Shown: positions 43,040-51,649, counted from the first letter of the stretch. The stretch is 64,000 nucleotides of DNA from Ruminococcus sp. YE71 (GCF_900119155.1 NZ_FPIR01000018.1:1-64000); one strand, 5' to 3'. Translations and numbers: made by a program. The notes: generated by a model from the sequence alone, not told the origin.

Positions 43040-43975
43040 TCACTTCATTTCCTTTTCCCAGAAGCGTATCACATTCAATCCGAGACCGTCGGCAACGCTC
43101 TCAAGATCCTTTACCTCTTCGGCAGTCAGCGTGATATTTGCCGCCTTAACAGCGTCCTCAACGTGGTTCACCTTAGTTACACCGATTATCGGGAGCGTAC
43201 CCTTTGCGACAGCCCACGCAACAGGCACCTGTGCGATACCCACGCCGTACTTGTCGGCGATCTTGCCGAGAGCCTTGTTCATGACCTCCAGCTTGTCGAG
43301 AATTGGGTTGTAGCTGTCTGCTCTTGCCGAGCCTGCGGGCATCGGGTGAGCTGTATCATACTTGCCCGAAAGTGCGCCCTGCTCCAGCACCATATACGAG
43401 AAGAACGTGATATCGTTCTCTTTGCAGTAGTCCAAAATGCCCGAATCCTCCGAGGAACGGTTGATAAGGCTGTAATGGTTTTGTACAGCCGAGAGTTTCA
43501 AGCCATGTGCCGCAAGTATCTCTGCTGCCTGCTTTATTTCCGCAAGGTTGTGATTTGATACACCGATCAGCGGTACATTGTCCTTGCCCTCGAAATATTT
43601 CGCAAGTTCCTCTATCCACTTAGGAGCGTCCCATACGTTGTGGATCCAGTAAATATCAAAGCGGTCAAGCTCCATAAGTTTAAGCTGCATTTCGATCATG
43701 TCTTTCATAGCTGTCGGAGACGAACCGTCTGCACACTGCGGTGTGAACTTATCGGAAATCAGATAACTCTCTCTTGGCAAGCTCTTTACAAAGCCTGCAA
43801 GCATCTTCTCGGAAGTGCCCATACCGTAGGCATAAGCGGTATCCCACAGGTTCAGACCATTCTCCATAGCCTTGTCGAAGATCGGGCGGAGAGTATCAGC
43901 CGTCAGGCTGCCGCCGAATGTTCCGTCATTGCCCCAAGCCCACGCACCGAGGGCGATCTTTGGTAAATTAGTCAT
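43040..43975 (-). CDS. Aldo/keto reductase
   Basis: 311 residues, full length. Catalytic tetrad residues are visible in WDTAYAYGMGTSEKML (Asp, Tyr), LISDKFTP (Lys) and DIYWIHNVW (His). The NADP-binding end is near TLPIIGVTKVNHVEDAVKAA. It reduces aldehydes or ketones with NAD(P)H. Second enzyme in the TetR operon, only 13 bp from tetR. Confidence 0.9.
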   Translation of the reverse strand: MTNLPKIALGAWAWGNDGTFGGSLTADTLRPIFDKAMENGLNLWDTAYAYGMGTSEKMLAGFVKSLPRESYLISDKFTPQCADGSSPTAMKDMIEMQLKLMELDRFDIYWIHNVWDAPKWIEELAKYFEGKDNVPLIGVSNHNLAEIKQAAEILAAHGLKLSAVQNHYSLINRSSEDSGILDYCKENDITFFSYMVLEQGALSGKYDTAHPMPAGSARADSYNPILDKLEVMNKALGKIADKYGVGIAQVPVAWAVAKGTLPIIGVTKVNHVEDAVKAANITLTAEEVKDLESVADGLGLNVIRFWEKEMK

Positions 43976-43988
43976 AGCGATTACCTCC

Positions 43989-44609
43989 TTAAATTTTTCT
44001 GCTTAATAACTGCAGCACACAGGAATAAATGATCTCGTAAATGCTGTGCATCTTGAAATCTAATTTTGCTTCACGCATGGCATCAAGCTGTTTTTGTGTT
44101 GCGACCGAATACGGATACACTCCGAACAGGAACGGAAAGAATACAAATATAAAGCTCTCGCAGTCTGTTTCGGGGAAAAACTTTTTGACACAGGCTCTCA
44201 CCGCATCAAGTGATGCACCGTAAGCCGCCTTGAACTCTGTTAGCCGTTCAGGTCGGGAATGCTCCTCCATATCGTAATGATTCATGGCAAGCAGTTTCAA
44301 TAGCTGCTGCCGCTTTTCAAGGGAATGCGCAAGTGCCGATGCAAAATCCTCCGCAGACATTGCGCTGTTTTCATCGGCAAGAGAAACAAGCTCCGCCGCC
44401 CACAGCTCATATTCACGCTGCATCAGGGCAAGGAAAATTTCCTCCTTTGTCTGAAAATAATTGTATATGGACGGACGGGAGAAGCTGGTCTCCACGCTGA
44501 TCTCTTTGAGAGTGATCTCCTTGAAGCTCATGACCTGATAGAGCTTTTCGCAGGCGTTTACGATCTCCTCCTTGCGTGAAGCTGTCAGCTCCGGTGAACC
44601 CTTTGGCAT
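43989..44609 (-). CDS. TetR-family repressor
   Basis: 206 residues; the start at 44609 has AAGGAGG upstream. HTH residues about 28-60 (FKEITLKEISVETSFSRPSI, YNYFQTKEEIFLALM). The effector domain includes a long helix pair and a Cys near 140. It probably binds the TGACACnGTGTCA sites at 45188 and 45224 and so represses its own operon. Its ATG overlaps the stop region of the flavin reductase gene (2-bp gap). Confidence 0.9.
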   Translation of the reverse strand: MPKGSPELTASRKEEIVNACEKLYQVMSFKEITLKEISVETSFSRPSIYNYFQTKEEIFLALMQREYELWAAELVSLADENSAMSAEDFASALAHSLEKRQQLLKLLAMNHYDMEEHSRPERLTEFKAAYGASLDAVRACVKKFFPETDCESFIFVFFPFLFGVYPYSVATQKQLDAMREAKLDFKMHSIYEIIYSCVLQLLSRKI

Positions 44610-44611
44610 TG

Positions 44612-45163
44612 TTAAGCCTCCTTGTTTTTGAAGCTCAGGCATTTGCCTACCACATCGCCTGTCCTCAAATACTGGTAATTGGGGAACTCGAACAGCACAG
44701 GTCTGACCTTTGTGTAATCGGGCTTGCCCTTGTCGTTCAGGCAGCTTTCCTCAACGTAGGTGTTGTCTATGGTGCAGATAAAGCTCTCGAAATTCGGTGT
44801 TTTATAAATATCGGCAACAGTACACTCCAATGTGAGATTTGCCGCCTTAATAATAGGTGTGCCGTTTTCGCCAACCTCATATTCAAAAAGCTCTGACTTG
44901 TCATTCTTTGCACCTGTAACAGAACCTGAAACATCAACAGCGGGCAGCATTTCCTCAGTCACAAGACTGATCGACAGCTTGCCGTTATCCTTGATAACAT
45001 GATTGATAAAATGCGGCTCTGCAAGGCTCACAAGAATGCGGTCATGACCGATGATACCGATGTGTGCAACAAGTGTCCATGTGGGCTTGTCACCGTTCAT
45101 TGCTCCGATCACAGTCACAGGTGTGGGGTAGAGTGCCAACTTGGTTTCAATGCTCTTTTTCAT
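44612..45163 (-). CDS. Flavin reductase / FMN-binding split-barrel protein
   Basis: 183 residues; the start at 45163 has AGGAG. Flavin reductase-like fold (LYPTPVTVIGAMNGDKPTWT, RILVSLAEPHFINHVIKDNG). Such proteins bind FMN and reduce flavins or small electron acceptors. First gene of the TetR-controlled operon, 25 bp from the first operator. Confidence 0.85.
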   Translation of the reverse strand: MKKSIETKLALYPTPVTVIGAMNGDKPTWTLVAHIGIIGHDRILVSLAEPHFINHVIKDNGKLSISLVTEEMLPAVDVSGSVTGAKNDKSELFEYEVGENGTPIIKAANLTLECTVADIYKTPNFESFICTIDNTYVEESCLNDKGKPDYTKVRPVLFEFPNYQYLRTGDVVGKCLSFKNKEA

Positions 45164-45187
45164 AAAGATCACTCCTATTGTTTATTC

Positions 45188-45237
45188 TGACACAGTGTCA
45201 TTATAAGTATTATATCGCTATTCTGACACGGTGTCAA
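45188..45237 (-). promoter_or_regulatory. TetR-type operators over the flavoenzyme promoter
   Basis: Minus-strand promoter TTGACA (plus 45232-45237), 17-bp spacer, TATAAT (plus 45209-45214). Two near-identical palindromes flank it: TGACACAGTGTCA (45188-45200, downstream of the start of transcription) and TGACACGGTGTCA (45224-45236, overlapping the -35). The centres are 36 bp apart. Confidence 0.85.
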
Positions 45238-45347
45238 TATATTTTAGCTGATTTTTCAAAAATCATTATATTCTACAAATTTAACATTTGTCATTTATGA
45301 AAAATAACCAAAGGTTTTGCAAAAGACTGATAGATTTGCTTATTAAC

Positions 45348-46010
45348 TCATTTGGACAATTGTTCCTTCACAAACTCCCTTATACTGTTTTCCTCATCAG
45401 AAACAGAGCCGCCTTTGACAGACCGAGCCTCAACAACATTCGCATCGGGTTCAAGCTCTCTGATAGTTTTAACAGTAGATGAATAACCGCTGCCCTCGTG
45501 AGTTATGAATACATAGATATTCTTTCCAGAAAGATCGTATTCCTCAAAGAATGAATATACGGGCATCGGGAGATCTGCCCACCAGTTGGGGAAGGCAAGC
45601 CATATCGTGTCATAGTCGTCGATATTTTCAAAGCCGTATTTCAGCTTCGGTCTCTTGTTATCCGCCTGCTCCTGCTTTGCCTGATCAACTGTGGCATCAT
45701 AATCAACGGGATAACTTTCCTCCGATACTATCTCAAATACCTCGCAGTCAGCTTCATCGGCGATCCATTCAGCCATAAGCTGTGCATTGCCCTTTAGTTC
45801 ACCGTCGATGCGGTTGAGACTTGCACTTGTAACTGCGTCAATATCACTCGGAAAATCTGTGTTGCCGACCCGACTGAAATAAACTGCTGCCGATTTGTTT
45901 ATAGGCACAGTTTTCACATCTTTATTATTATCTGAAGAGTCTCCGCAGGCTGTCAGAAGCACTGCCGCAATAGTCATTGATATAATAATAGCTGTATTGT
46001 TCCCGTTCAT
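45348..46010 (-). CDS. Flavodoxin-fold lipoprotein
   Basis: 220 residues; the start at 46010 has GGGAG upstream. Lipobox LLTAC-G (Cys about 21). The flavodoxin domain has a modified phosphate loop (VYFSRVGNTDFPSDIDAVTS) and IWLAFPNWWADLPMPVYSFF. It lies downstream of two cyclophilin-like proteins on the same strand, a pairing seen in several clostridial redox loci. Probably an extracytoplasmic electron carrier. Confidence 0.85.
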   Translation of the reverse strand: MNGNNTAIIISMTIAAVLLTACGDSSDNNKDVKTVPINKSAAVYFSRVGNTDFPSDIDAVTSASLNRIDGELKGNAQLMAEWIADEADCEVFEIVSEESYPVDYDATVDQAKQEQADNKRPKLKYGFENIDDYDTIWLAFPNWWADLPMPVYSFFEEYDLSGKNIYVFITHEGSGYSSTVKTIRELEPDANVVEARSVKGGSVSDEENSIREFVKEQLSK

Positions 46011-46024
46011 GACCGTATCTCCCT

Positions 46025-46591
46025 TCATTCGGCAAGTTCTATCCTTACTTCATAGTTGCCGTCCAGACTGCTGATTGTTTCAAGCGGACAAGTTATCACC
46101 CCGATATTCACCTGATAGCCGTATTGCTCCGAGGATTCCTCGTCCTCAAAAAGAATGGTGAAATATGGTGCATTGGTAGCATAATCAATATCGCCGTTAA
46201 GCCAGCCGTAGTGGACTTCATCCTCGTTATATGGAAGCTCCTCTGTAACACCGCAAAAATCATGGGAATATCTGCTGACACTTTGCGTATACGGCAGCTT
46301 GGCGATAAGTGCCTTAGCAGTCTCGGAATCATTCAGCACCCCGGGAATGACCGTATCACCGAAATACATATTTATTTTTGTACCATTCTCCATTGGCTTC
46401 CTTGTGGGCATTGTTTTGTCCTCTGTCTGCATATCTGCATTATCCTTTGCGACAGCTTCACCACCTTGTGCGGCTGAAGCAGTCGAATTGCCGGCGGCTG
46501 TTTCTTCCGATGACGATTCTGAACTTCCGCAGGCAGTAAGAAGTGTTCCTGCCATTATAATTGCTGCGGCGATAGTTATTGCTTTTTTCAT
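46025..46591 (-). CDS. Cyclophilin-like-fold lipoprotein
   Basis: 188 residues; the start at 46591 has AAGGAGG. Lipobox LLTAC-G, then a Ser/Ala-rich linker and a cyclophilin-like beta-barrel domain (INMYFGDTVIPGVLNDSETA, YNEDEVHYGWLNGDIDYATN). The family is structurally related to cyclophilin but lacks a proven prolyl isomerase site. It lies between the double-domain homologue and the flavodoxin, in the same transcript. Confidence 0.75.
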   Translation of the reverse strand: MKKAITIAAAIIMAGTLLTACGSSESSSEETAAGNSTASAAQGGEAVAKDNADMQTEDKTMPTRKPMENGTKINMYFGDTVIPGVLNDSETAKALIAKLPYTQSVSRYSHDFCGVTEELPYNEDEVHYGWLNGDIDYATNAPYFTILFEDEESSEQYGYQVNIGVITCPLETISSLDGNYEVRIELAE

Positions 46592-46608
46592 TCTGGTTCC
46601 TCCTTCGT

Positions 46609-47721
46609 TTATTCCAAACTGATCGTTAATGATACATCTTCGCTGCCAAGCAGCTCTTCCATAGAACGTCCGGAGCTGTCTGTGATGTGTCCGAGCCTTG
46701 TGTAGCTCCATGAATTAGAACCGTAGAATACCACGATCTGATCTCCCGAATACAGCACGATGTCTCCCGAGCTTGTTGTGGTCTGCACATCTTCCCTCGG
46801 CAGACTTGTTCCGATAGAGCCTACCTGCTCAAAACCGCCGTACATTGACATTTGGATAGTCAGTCCACCGTTTTGGCAAAGGTCTTTCAGCGCTTTGACA
46901 GAAGCATTATCCTCCCAGTCAACAGTGACCGGTATTCCTGCTATTTCCATTTTCAATGAAAATTCCTCCTCCGGAATGATCTCGGTTGTTGTGACTTCTT
47001 CGCTTTGAGCAGGCGGCTCAGTCACAGGCGGTTGATCGGAGGTCGTAGTCTGCTCTTTGGTGGCTGTTGTGGTGGTAGTACTTGTTGTAGTTGTAGTAGT
47101 TATGGTTGTAGGTGCTGCTGACGTAGTTGTGGCAGATGTAGTGCTTGTAGTTGTAGTTATTGCAGCGGCAGTGGCTTCCGTCCTTGTCTGTTTGGTGGTG
47201 ATTGCAGAAGTTGTTTCGGAAACCGTTTCATTTTCTGACGTGTTTGGCACGGGAGTAACATTATGACTGTCTGCATCGGCAGAGAACCTCACGGTCACAT
47301 TCCCATTTCCAAGCACTTCTTCAAGCCCGGTGGTATTCTCAATATATCCTATGTCGGTGTATGAATATCCGCTTGAAAAGCTGTCATAGAACAACACAAG
47401 GCAGTCATCACCGTACAGCTTTATATCACCCTTGCTGATATGCCCTGCAACCTTGCTGCTTGCAGTAAAGCTGTCGGTAAAATTGTAATACTTCTCATTA
47501 CCGTTGAGTTCATTCATATCAAGCTCCAACGGCAGACGTGAATACAGCTCATCTGCTGTTTTGTTATCGTAAAGAACGACTGTAAAGCTCCTTCCATTCA
47601 CCATAAGAGTCATACTCCTGTCCGACACCTTTTCCTGTCTTGAAACAACAAAGACTATCACTGATATGATTATCGCAGCAGCGGCTGTTATAGTTATCAG
47701 TATCGGTTTTGACATTTTCAT
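46609..47721 (-). CDS. Membrane protein with two cyclophilin-like domains and Thr-rich linker
   Basis: 370 residues. An N-terminal TM anchor (PILITITAAAAIIISVIVFV) is followed by a first domain (about 36-145; MTLMVNGRSFTVVLYDNKTA, IKLYGDDCLVLFYDSFSSGY). A stretch of about 90 residues is almost wholly Thr/Ser with some Ala and Pro, and a second copy of the domain ends the protein (about 255-370). The linker is a surface-stalk type sequence that could be glycosylated. Start codon RBS GGGAGG. Divergent from the LysR gene. Confidence 0.75.
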   Translation of the reverse strand: MKMSKPILITITAAAAIIISVIVFVVSRQEKVSDRSMTLMVNGRSFTVVLYDNKTADELYSRLPLELDMNELNGNEKYYNFTDSFTASSKVAGHISKGDIKLYGDDCLVLFYDSFSSGYSYTDIGYIENTTGLEEVLGNGNVTVRFSADADSHNVTPVPNTSENETVSETTSAITTKQTRTEATAAAITTTTSTTSATTTSAAPTTITTTTTTSTTTTTATKEQTTTSDQPPVTEPPAQSEEVTTTEIIPEEEFSLKMEIAGIPVTVDWEDNASVKALKDLCQNGGLTIQMSMYGGFEQVGSIGTSLPREDVQTTTSSGDIVLYSGDQIVVFYGSNSWSYTRLGHITDSSGRSMEELLGSEDVSLTISLE

Positions 47722-47748
47722 CCGATCGCCTCCCGGTTCGTTTTTTAT

Positions 47749-47777
47749 ATTGTATCACAGAATTGGTCAAATTACAA
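47749..47777 (-). promoter_or_regulatory. Promoter of the cyclophilin/flavodoxin operon
   Basis: Minus strand TTGTAA (plus 47772-47777), 17-bp spacer, TACAAT (plus 47749-47754). It lies 35 bp from the LysR-box dyad. Confidence 0.5.
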
Positions 47778-47804
47778 ATACCTATATTAAATACAGCAAT
47801 ATGC

Positions 47805-47839
47805 TTGACAGTTATATTGATTCGTGGTATAATCAATAT
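47805..47839 (+). promoter_or_regulatory. LysR promoter with overlapping dyad
   Basis: TTGACA (47805-47810), 17-bp spacer, TATAAT (47828-47833). A perfect inverted repeat ATATTGATT (47814-47822)/AATCAATAT (47831-47839) covers spacer and -10, as expected for autorepression by the LysR product. Confidence 0.75.
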
Positions 47840-47856
47840 AGAATGGAGGTCGGATA

Positions 47857-48738
47857 ATGGATATTCGTGTACTGAAATATTTTCTCGCAGTGGCAAGAGA
47901 ACAGAGCTTTTCGGTTGCAGCCGAGCGGCTTTACCTGTCACAGCCCACTCTGTCACGCCAGATCAAGGAGCTTGAGGACGAGCTTGGCACACAGCTTCTG
48001 ATCCGAAGCAGCAAGGGTGTTACACTCACCGAGGAAGGCTTAATACTCCGTGCAAGAGCCGAGGAGATCAAGGAACTTCTGGACAAGACCGAGCAGGAAG
48101 TCCGCAAAAGCGGAGAGCAAGTTTCGGGTATGGTGTACATAGGCGCAGGGGAGACATATGCTGTCAAGCTGATAGCCGATACAGCAAAAAAACTGAATGC
48201 CTATTATCCCGATATACAGTACAGCATTTACAGTGCTGATGCAAGCGATGTGCTTGAAAAGCTGGATAGGGGTCTGCTTGATTTCGGAATCGTGTTCCAG
48301 AATGTGGATACTTCAAAATACAACACTGTCCCACTGCCGCTGAAAGACACCTTCGGTGTGCTGATGCGCAAGGATTCTCCGCTTGCAAAAAAGGAAAACG
48401 TAACTCTTTCCGACCTCAAAGGTCAGCCGCTTATCATTCCGAGACAGCCCAATCACAACTCCATGTTTCTCGATATGCTGGGCATTGATGAGGAGAACGT
48501 TCAGATCACGGCGCAGTACAATCTTCTGTACAACGGCTCCGTTATGGCAAGCGAGGGAATGGGATATTGCATTTGTATAGACCGCCTTATCAACGTGACG
48601 GGTGACAGCAATATGTGCTTCAAGCCCTTTTCTCCTGCGATAGAAGCAAGCAGTTCCTTTGTCTGGAAGCGCAACGCAGTCTTTTCGAGAGCGGCGGAGA
48701 AATATCTGCTGGAATTTACCCGAAATCTGAAAGCATAA
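47857..48738 (+). CDS. LysR-family regulator
   Basis: 293 residues. N-terminal winged HTH (LKYFLAVAREQSFSVAAERL, YLSQPTLSRQIKELEDELGT) and a periplasmic-binding-like effector domain (TYAVKLIADTAKKLNAYYPD to the end). GGAGG lies 9 nt before the ATG. It is divergent from the cyclophilin/flavodoxin operon and convergent with the alcohol dehydrogenase run, so either may be its target; the divergent one is the usual choice. Confidence 0.9.
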   Translation: MDIRVLKYFLAVAREQSFSVAAERLYLSQPTLSRQIKELEDELGTQLLIRSSKGVTLTEEGLILRARAEEIKELLDKTEQEVRKSGEQVSGMVYIGAGETYAVKLIADTAKKLNAYYPDIQYSIYSADASDVLEKLDRGLLDFGIVFQNVDTSKYNTVPLPLKDTFGVLMRKDSPLAKKENVTLSDLKGQPLIIPRQPNHNSMFLDMLGIDEENVQITAQYNLLYNGSVMASEGMGYCICIDRLINVTGDSNMCFKPFSPAIEASSSFVWKRNAVFSRAAEKYLLEFTRNLKA

Positions 48739-48740
48739 AT

Positions 48741-48774
48741 AAACGCCATACCGTATAGCTGCGGTATGGCGTTT
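48741..48774. terminator. Bidirectional terminator between lysR and adh
   Basis: AAACGCCATACC (48741-48752) and GGTATGGCGTTT (48763-48774), a perfect 12-bp stem with A/T flanks, between the convergent gene ends. Confidence 0.85.
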
Positions 48775-48778
48775 GATA

Positions 48779-49945
48779 TTACATACTTGCTTTCAGAACC
48801 TTGACGACCTCGTCACGGTCAAGCACCTTGTAGCCGCCGTCCAGAATGATCGTGCCGTCTGCGATACCCTCGATCATATCGTCCGTAACGCCCAGCTCGG
48901 AGATCTTCATCACAAGACCAAGCTCTTTCATCCAGTTTTCCATTGCTGCAAGACCAGCCTCGGCAAGCTGTTCGTCAGTTTTACCATCGGGAGAAATGCC
49001 CCAGACCTCTGTTGCAAATCTCGCAAACTTTTTCAGACCGTAAGGCATGATATATCTGTAGTACGGCAGTGATACCGCCGCAAGTGTCATTCCGTGTGTC
49101 GCATCGGTATACGCACCTACAGACTGACCGAGCATATGCACCATCCAGTCGGTAGACTTGCCCCGTGAAACAAGCGTGTTGAGTGCCCACGTTGCCGTCC
49201 ACATGATGTTGGAGCGTGCTTCGTAATCCTGCGTATCTTTCACGGCAATACGGCTTGCGTGGATAAGACCTCTCATCAGACCCTCGCTGATATAGTCGGA
49301 GGTGTTGTCGTCCTCGCCCGAAAAATACTGCTCGCATATATGGTTCATGATGTCATAAATACCTGCGACCATCTGATATTTCGGCAGGGTCATGGTGTAT
49401 CTCGGATTGAGGATAGAGAACCTCGGCATAACGTCGTCACCAAACACATGACCGATCTTCAAATGCTGCTCGTGATTTGTAATGACCGAACCGCCGTTCA
49501 TCTCCGAGCCTGTTCCTGCCATTGTCAGCACGCAGCCTACAGGAACGATCTCGCAGTCAGGCTCTTCAAAGCGGATATAATATTTCTCCCACGGGTCATC
49601 ATCGCAGTGAACAGAGACCGAAACCGCCTTTGAGTAGTCACAAACAGAGCCGCCGCCGACAGCAAGGATAAAATCTGTCTTATTCTCACGGGCGATCTTC
49701 ACGCCCTCTCTGAGCTTGTCAACTGTTGGGTTCGGCATAACGCCCGAGACCTCGGCAACATTCTTGCCGCATTCTTTAAGAATGGCTGTGATCTCGTCAT
49801 ACAGTCCGCTTTTTTTGATAGAACCTCCGCCGTAAACAAGCAGGATATTCTCTCCGTACTTTTTCATCTCGTCTTTGAGAAAGCCGAGGGACTCCTCACC
49901 AAAATAGAGCCTGGTCGGGTTGTGATAGCTGAAATTTCCTAACAT
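48779..49945 (-). CDS. Iron-containing alcohol dehydrogenase
   Basis: 388 residues, full length for the BDH/YqhD-like group. NAD(P)-binding VYGGGSIKKSGLYD and AVGGGSVCDYSKAV, substrate-side TMAGTGSEMN, and metal-ligand histidines in IMNHICEQYF and DATHGMTLAAVSL. It reduces aldehydes to alcohols with NAD(P)H. It shares a strand-coherent run with the FMN reductase and acetyltransferase upstream. Confidence 0.9.
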   Translation of the reverse strand: MLGNFSYHNPTRLYFGEESLGFLKDEMKKYGENILLVYGGGSIKKSGLYDEITAILKECGKNVAEVSGVMPNPTVDKLREGVKIARENKTDFILAVGGGSVCDYSKAVSVSVHCDDDPWEKYYIRFEEPDCEIVPVGCVLTMAGTGSEMNGGSVITNHEQHLKIGHVFGDDVMPRFSILNPRYTMTLPKYQMVAGIYDIMNHICEQYFSGEDDNTSDYISEGLMRGLIHASRIAVKDTQDYEARSNIMWTATWALNTLVSRGKSTDWMVHMLGQSVGAYTDATHGMTLAAVSLPYYRYIMPYGLKKFARFATEVWGISPDGKTDEQLAEAGLAAMENWMKELGLVMKISELGVTDDMIEGIADGTIILDGGYKVLDRDEVVKVLKASM

Positions 49946-49965
49946 GATACATACCTCCGTATAAA

Positions 49966-50505
49966 TTATATTTTTCTGCCCATATCAAACGCTTTTTGCA
50001 ATACGGGATCTCCCTTGATATCGCCCATATCTGTCACACCGCCGCAGAACAGAGTGCCAGCTAATCTTGCTTTTTCAAAGCAGTCTACCCAGCCCTCAAT
50101 GCCGGAAAATGCCTTTTGCGGAACATATTCCTCATCTTCCGCTGCTGCTGCAAGTGCATAGACCTCACGAAACTGATAATCCGAAGGAAACAGCGGATTT
50201 GCTCTGTCAAGCATTGTTTTCAGCGCACCGCTCATTTCGTAGTAGTAGATCGGTGTAGCAAATACCAGAACATCGGCATGAAGCATTTTCTCACGGATAG
50301 TATCTGCATCATCATGCATAAAGCAGCGCTTCGTCTTTTGACAGACAAAGCAGCCGATGCAGAATTTGATTTCCTTATCCCGCAGGGAGATAACCTCTGC
50401 ATCGTGTCCTGCCGCCCTTGCTCCTTCTGCAAATGATAAAGCAAGCTGCTCAGAGTTGGCGTTTTTTCGCAGACTTGACGAGATCACAAGTATTCTTTTA
50501 CTCAT
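49966..50505 (-). CDS. NADPH-dependent FMN reductase / iron-sulfur flavoprotein-like
   Basis: 179 residues. Flavodoxin-like fold with SSSLRKNANSEQLALSFAEG for FMN phosphate binding, PIYYYEMSGALKTMLDR as the flavin-ring contact, and a cysteine segment CIGCFVCQKTKRC that could hold a cluster or a redox disulfide. It is a two-electron quinone or flavin reductase. Next to alcohol dehydrogenase on the same strand. Confidence 0.85.
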   Translation of the reverse strand: MSKRILVISSSLRKNANSEQLALSFAEGARAAGHDAEVISLRDKEIKFCIGCFVCQKTKRCFMHDDADTIREKMLHADVLVFATPIYYYEMSGALKTMLDRANPLFPSDYQFREVYALAAAAEDEEYVPQKAFSGIEGWVDCFEKARLAGTLFCGGVTDMGDIKGDPVLQKAFDMGRKI

Positions 50506-50549
50506 AATATCCTAACCTCTCATATATAATTTATGGTCACATTTTCTGT

Positions 50550-51137
50550 TCAAAGTACATCAGCAGACTTTGGCATATCATAAATACTCCTCACCACCCT
50601 CGCAGGACTGCCAACGGCTATCATATTTTCGGGAATATCCTTCGTCACCACCGAACCCGCACCGATGACCGCATTATCGCCAATTGTGACACCTGAAAGG
50701 ATAGTGGAATTTGAGCCTATCCAGACATTTTTGCCGATGTGAATGGGCTTTGGTATCAGGTCGTGGCGTTCTTCCGGGAGAAGTCCGTGATTGAGTGTTG
50801 CAAGCACAGTGTTGTGACCGATCAGCGCACCATCGCCTATCCAGATACCGCCCTGATCCTGAAACTTACAGCCTGCATTGATGAACACGCCCTTGCCGAG
50901 ATGGATATTCTTTCCGCAGTCGGTATAAAACGGAGGAAACAGCCCGACCTCCACAGGCGCACCGACAAGCTCGCTCATCAGCACATTTATTTCATCAGGT
51001 GTGTGGTAGCGGCTGTTGATCTCCATTGTGATACGGATCGCATCTTGACTTAACTTGTGCATTGTTTGATGAACACCGCACTCCGCCGTGACCTGTTTGC
51101 CGCTGTTCATGTATTCGAGAAATTCTTCCGTTGTCAT
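50550..51137 (-). CDS. Maltose/galactoside O-acetyltransferase-like (left-handed beta-helix)
   Basis: 195 residues; the start at 51137 has GGAGG. Hexapeptide repeats (GKNIHLGKGVFINAGCKFQD, IGKNVWIGSNSTILSGVTIG) with the catalytic His in TLNHGLLPEERH. It transfers acetyl from CoA to a sugar or other hydroxyl acceptor. Size and order match Maa/LacA enzymes. Confidence 0.85.
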   Translation of the reverse strand: MTTEEFLEYMNSGKQVTAECGVHQTMHKLSQDAIRITMEINSRYHTPDEINVLMSELVGAPVEVGLFPPFYTDCGKNIHLGKGVFINAGCKFQDQGGIWIGDGALIGHNTVLATLNHGLLPEERHDLIPKPIHIGKNVWIGSNSTILSGVTIGDNAVIGAGSVVTKDIPENMIAVGSPARVVRSIYDMPKSADVL

Positions 51138-51158
51138 TGCTGTGTCCTCCATGTGTGA

Positions 51159-51288
51159 TTATTTCAGATAGTCGTTATAAAACGCTTCAAGATTGTCAAA
51201 CGGGATAGCGTGATTCACACCACCGTCATAGAGGTCGGTATGTGAAGCCCCCTCGATTACAAGCAACTGTTTGTTTTCTGAATAAGGG
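51159..51288 (-). pseudogene. Alpha/beta hydrolase, C-terminal scrap
   Basis: About 43 codons (NPYSENKQLLVIEGASHTDL, then HAIPFDNLEAFYNDYLK) typical of the end of a dienelactone-hydrolase-like or chloroperoxidase-like alpha/beta hydrolase, with the catalytic His in GASHTDLYD. The rest of the enzyme is missing; upstream the sequence becomes the unrelated small gene below. Confidence 0.65.
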
Positions 51289-51468
51289 TTATCCTTTATA
51301 GTCAAGGCAGTCGATACGGTCATTATACTTGTGAACACTGTCAAGGAGCGTTTGTCGATGGCTTTTCAGAAAACGGTCAAGTGCCTGGTAATGTCCGCTT
51401 TCGATCATGTTCAGGCATTTCGCAATTCTTTCATCGTCCAAGCCCATATCCCTGAGATTTTCGGTCAT
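51289..51468 (-). CDS. 59-residue helical protein
   Basis: Reads MTENLRDMGLDDERIAKCLN, MIESGHYQALDRFLKSHRQT, LLDSVHKYNDRIDCLDYKG. Similar helical proteins occur next to MerR or redox genes in Firmicutes, but I cannot name the family. The frame stays open upstream (a GGAGG lies 35 nt before the ATG), so the start is uncertain. It is served by the minus-strand promoter at about 51526-51553. Confidence 0.5.
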   Translation of the reverse strand: MTENLRDMGLDDERIAKCLNMIESGHYQALDRFLKSHRQTLLDSVHKYNDRIDCLDYKG

Positions 51469-51525
51469 GACCGCTGTTTTGTCGGCTGCGTTTGTCTTGT
51501 TCTCGCCTCCGTGTGATTTGCTATC

Positions 51526-51613
51526 ATTAGTATAGCACAGTTTCGCAGAAATGTAAAATACCTATTCCGAATAGCTTGCTATTCTTGACATAAATAGCAA
51601 AACAGATTATAAT
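51526..51613. promoter_or_regulatory. Divergent promoters with two adjoining dyads
   Basis: Minus: TTTACA, 17-bp spacer, TATACT (about 51526-51553). Plus: TTGACA (51585-51590), 17-bp spacer, TATAAT (51608-51613). Between them lie CTATTC-C-GAATAG (51562-51574) and GAATAGC-TT-GCTATTC (51569-51584), the second touching the plus -35. The plus promoter now points only into the helicase fragment, so its own gene is lost. Confidence 0.65.
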
Positions 51614-51649
51614 GATGATATAAACGATCCTTACCTTTGAACACCTTGT

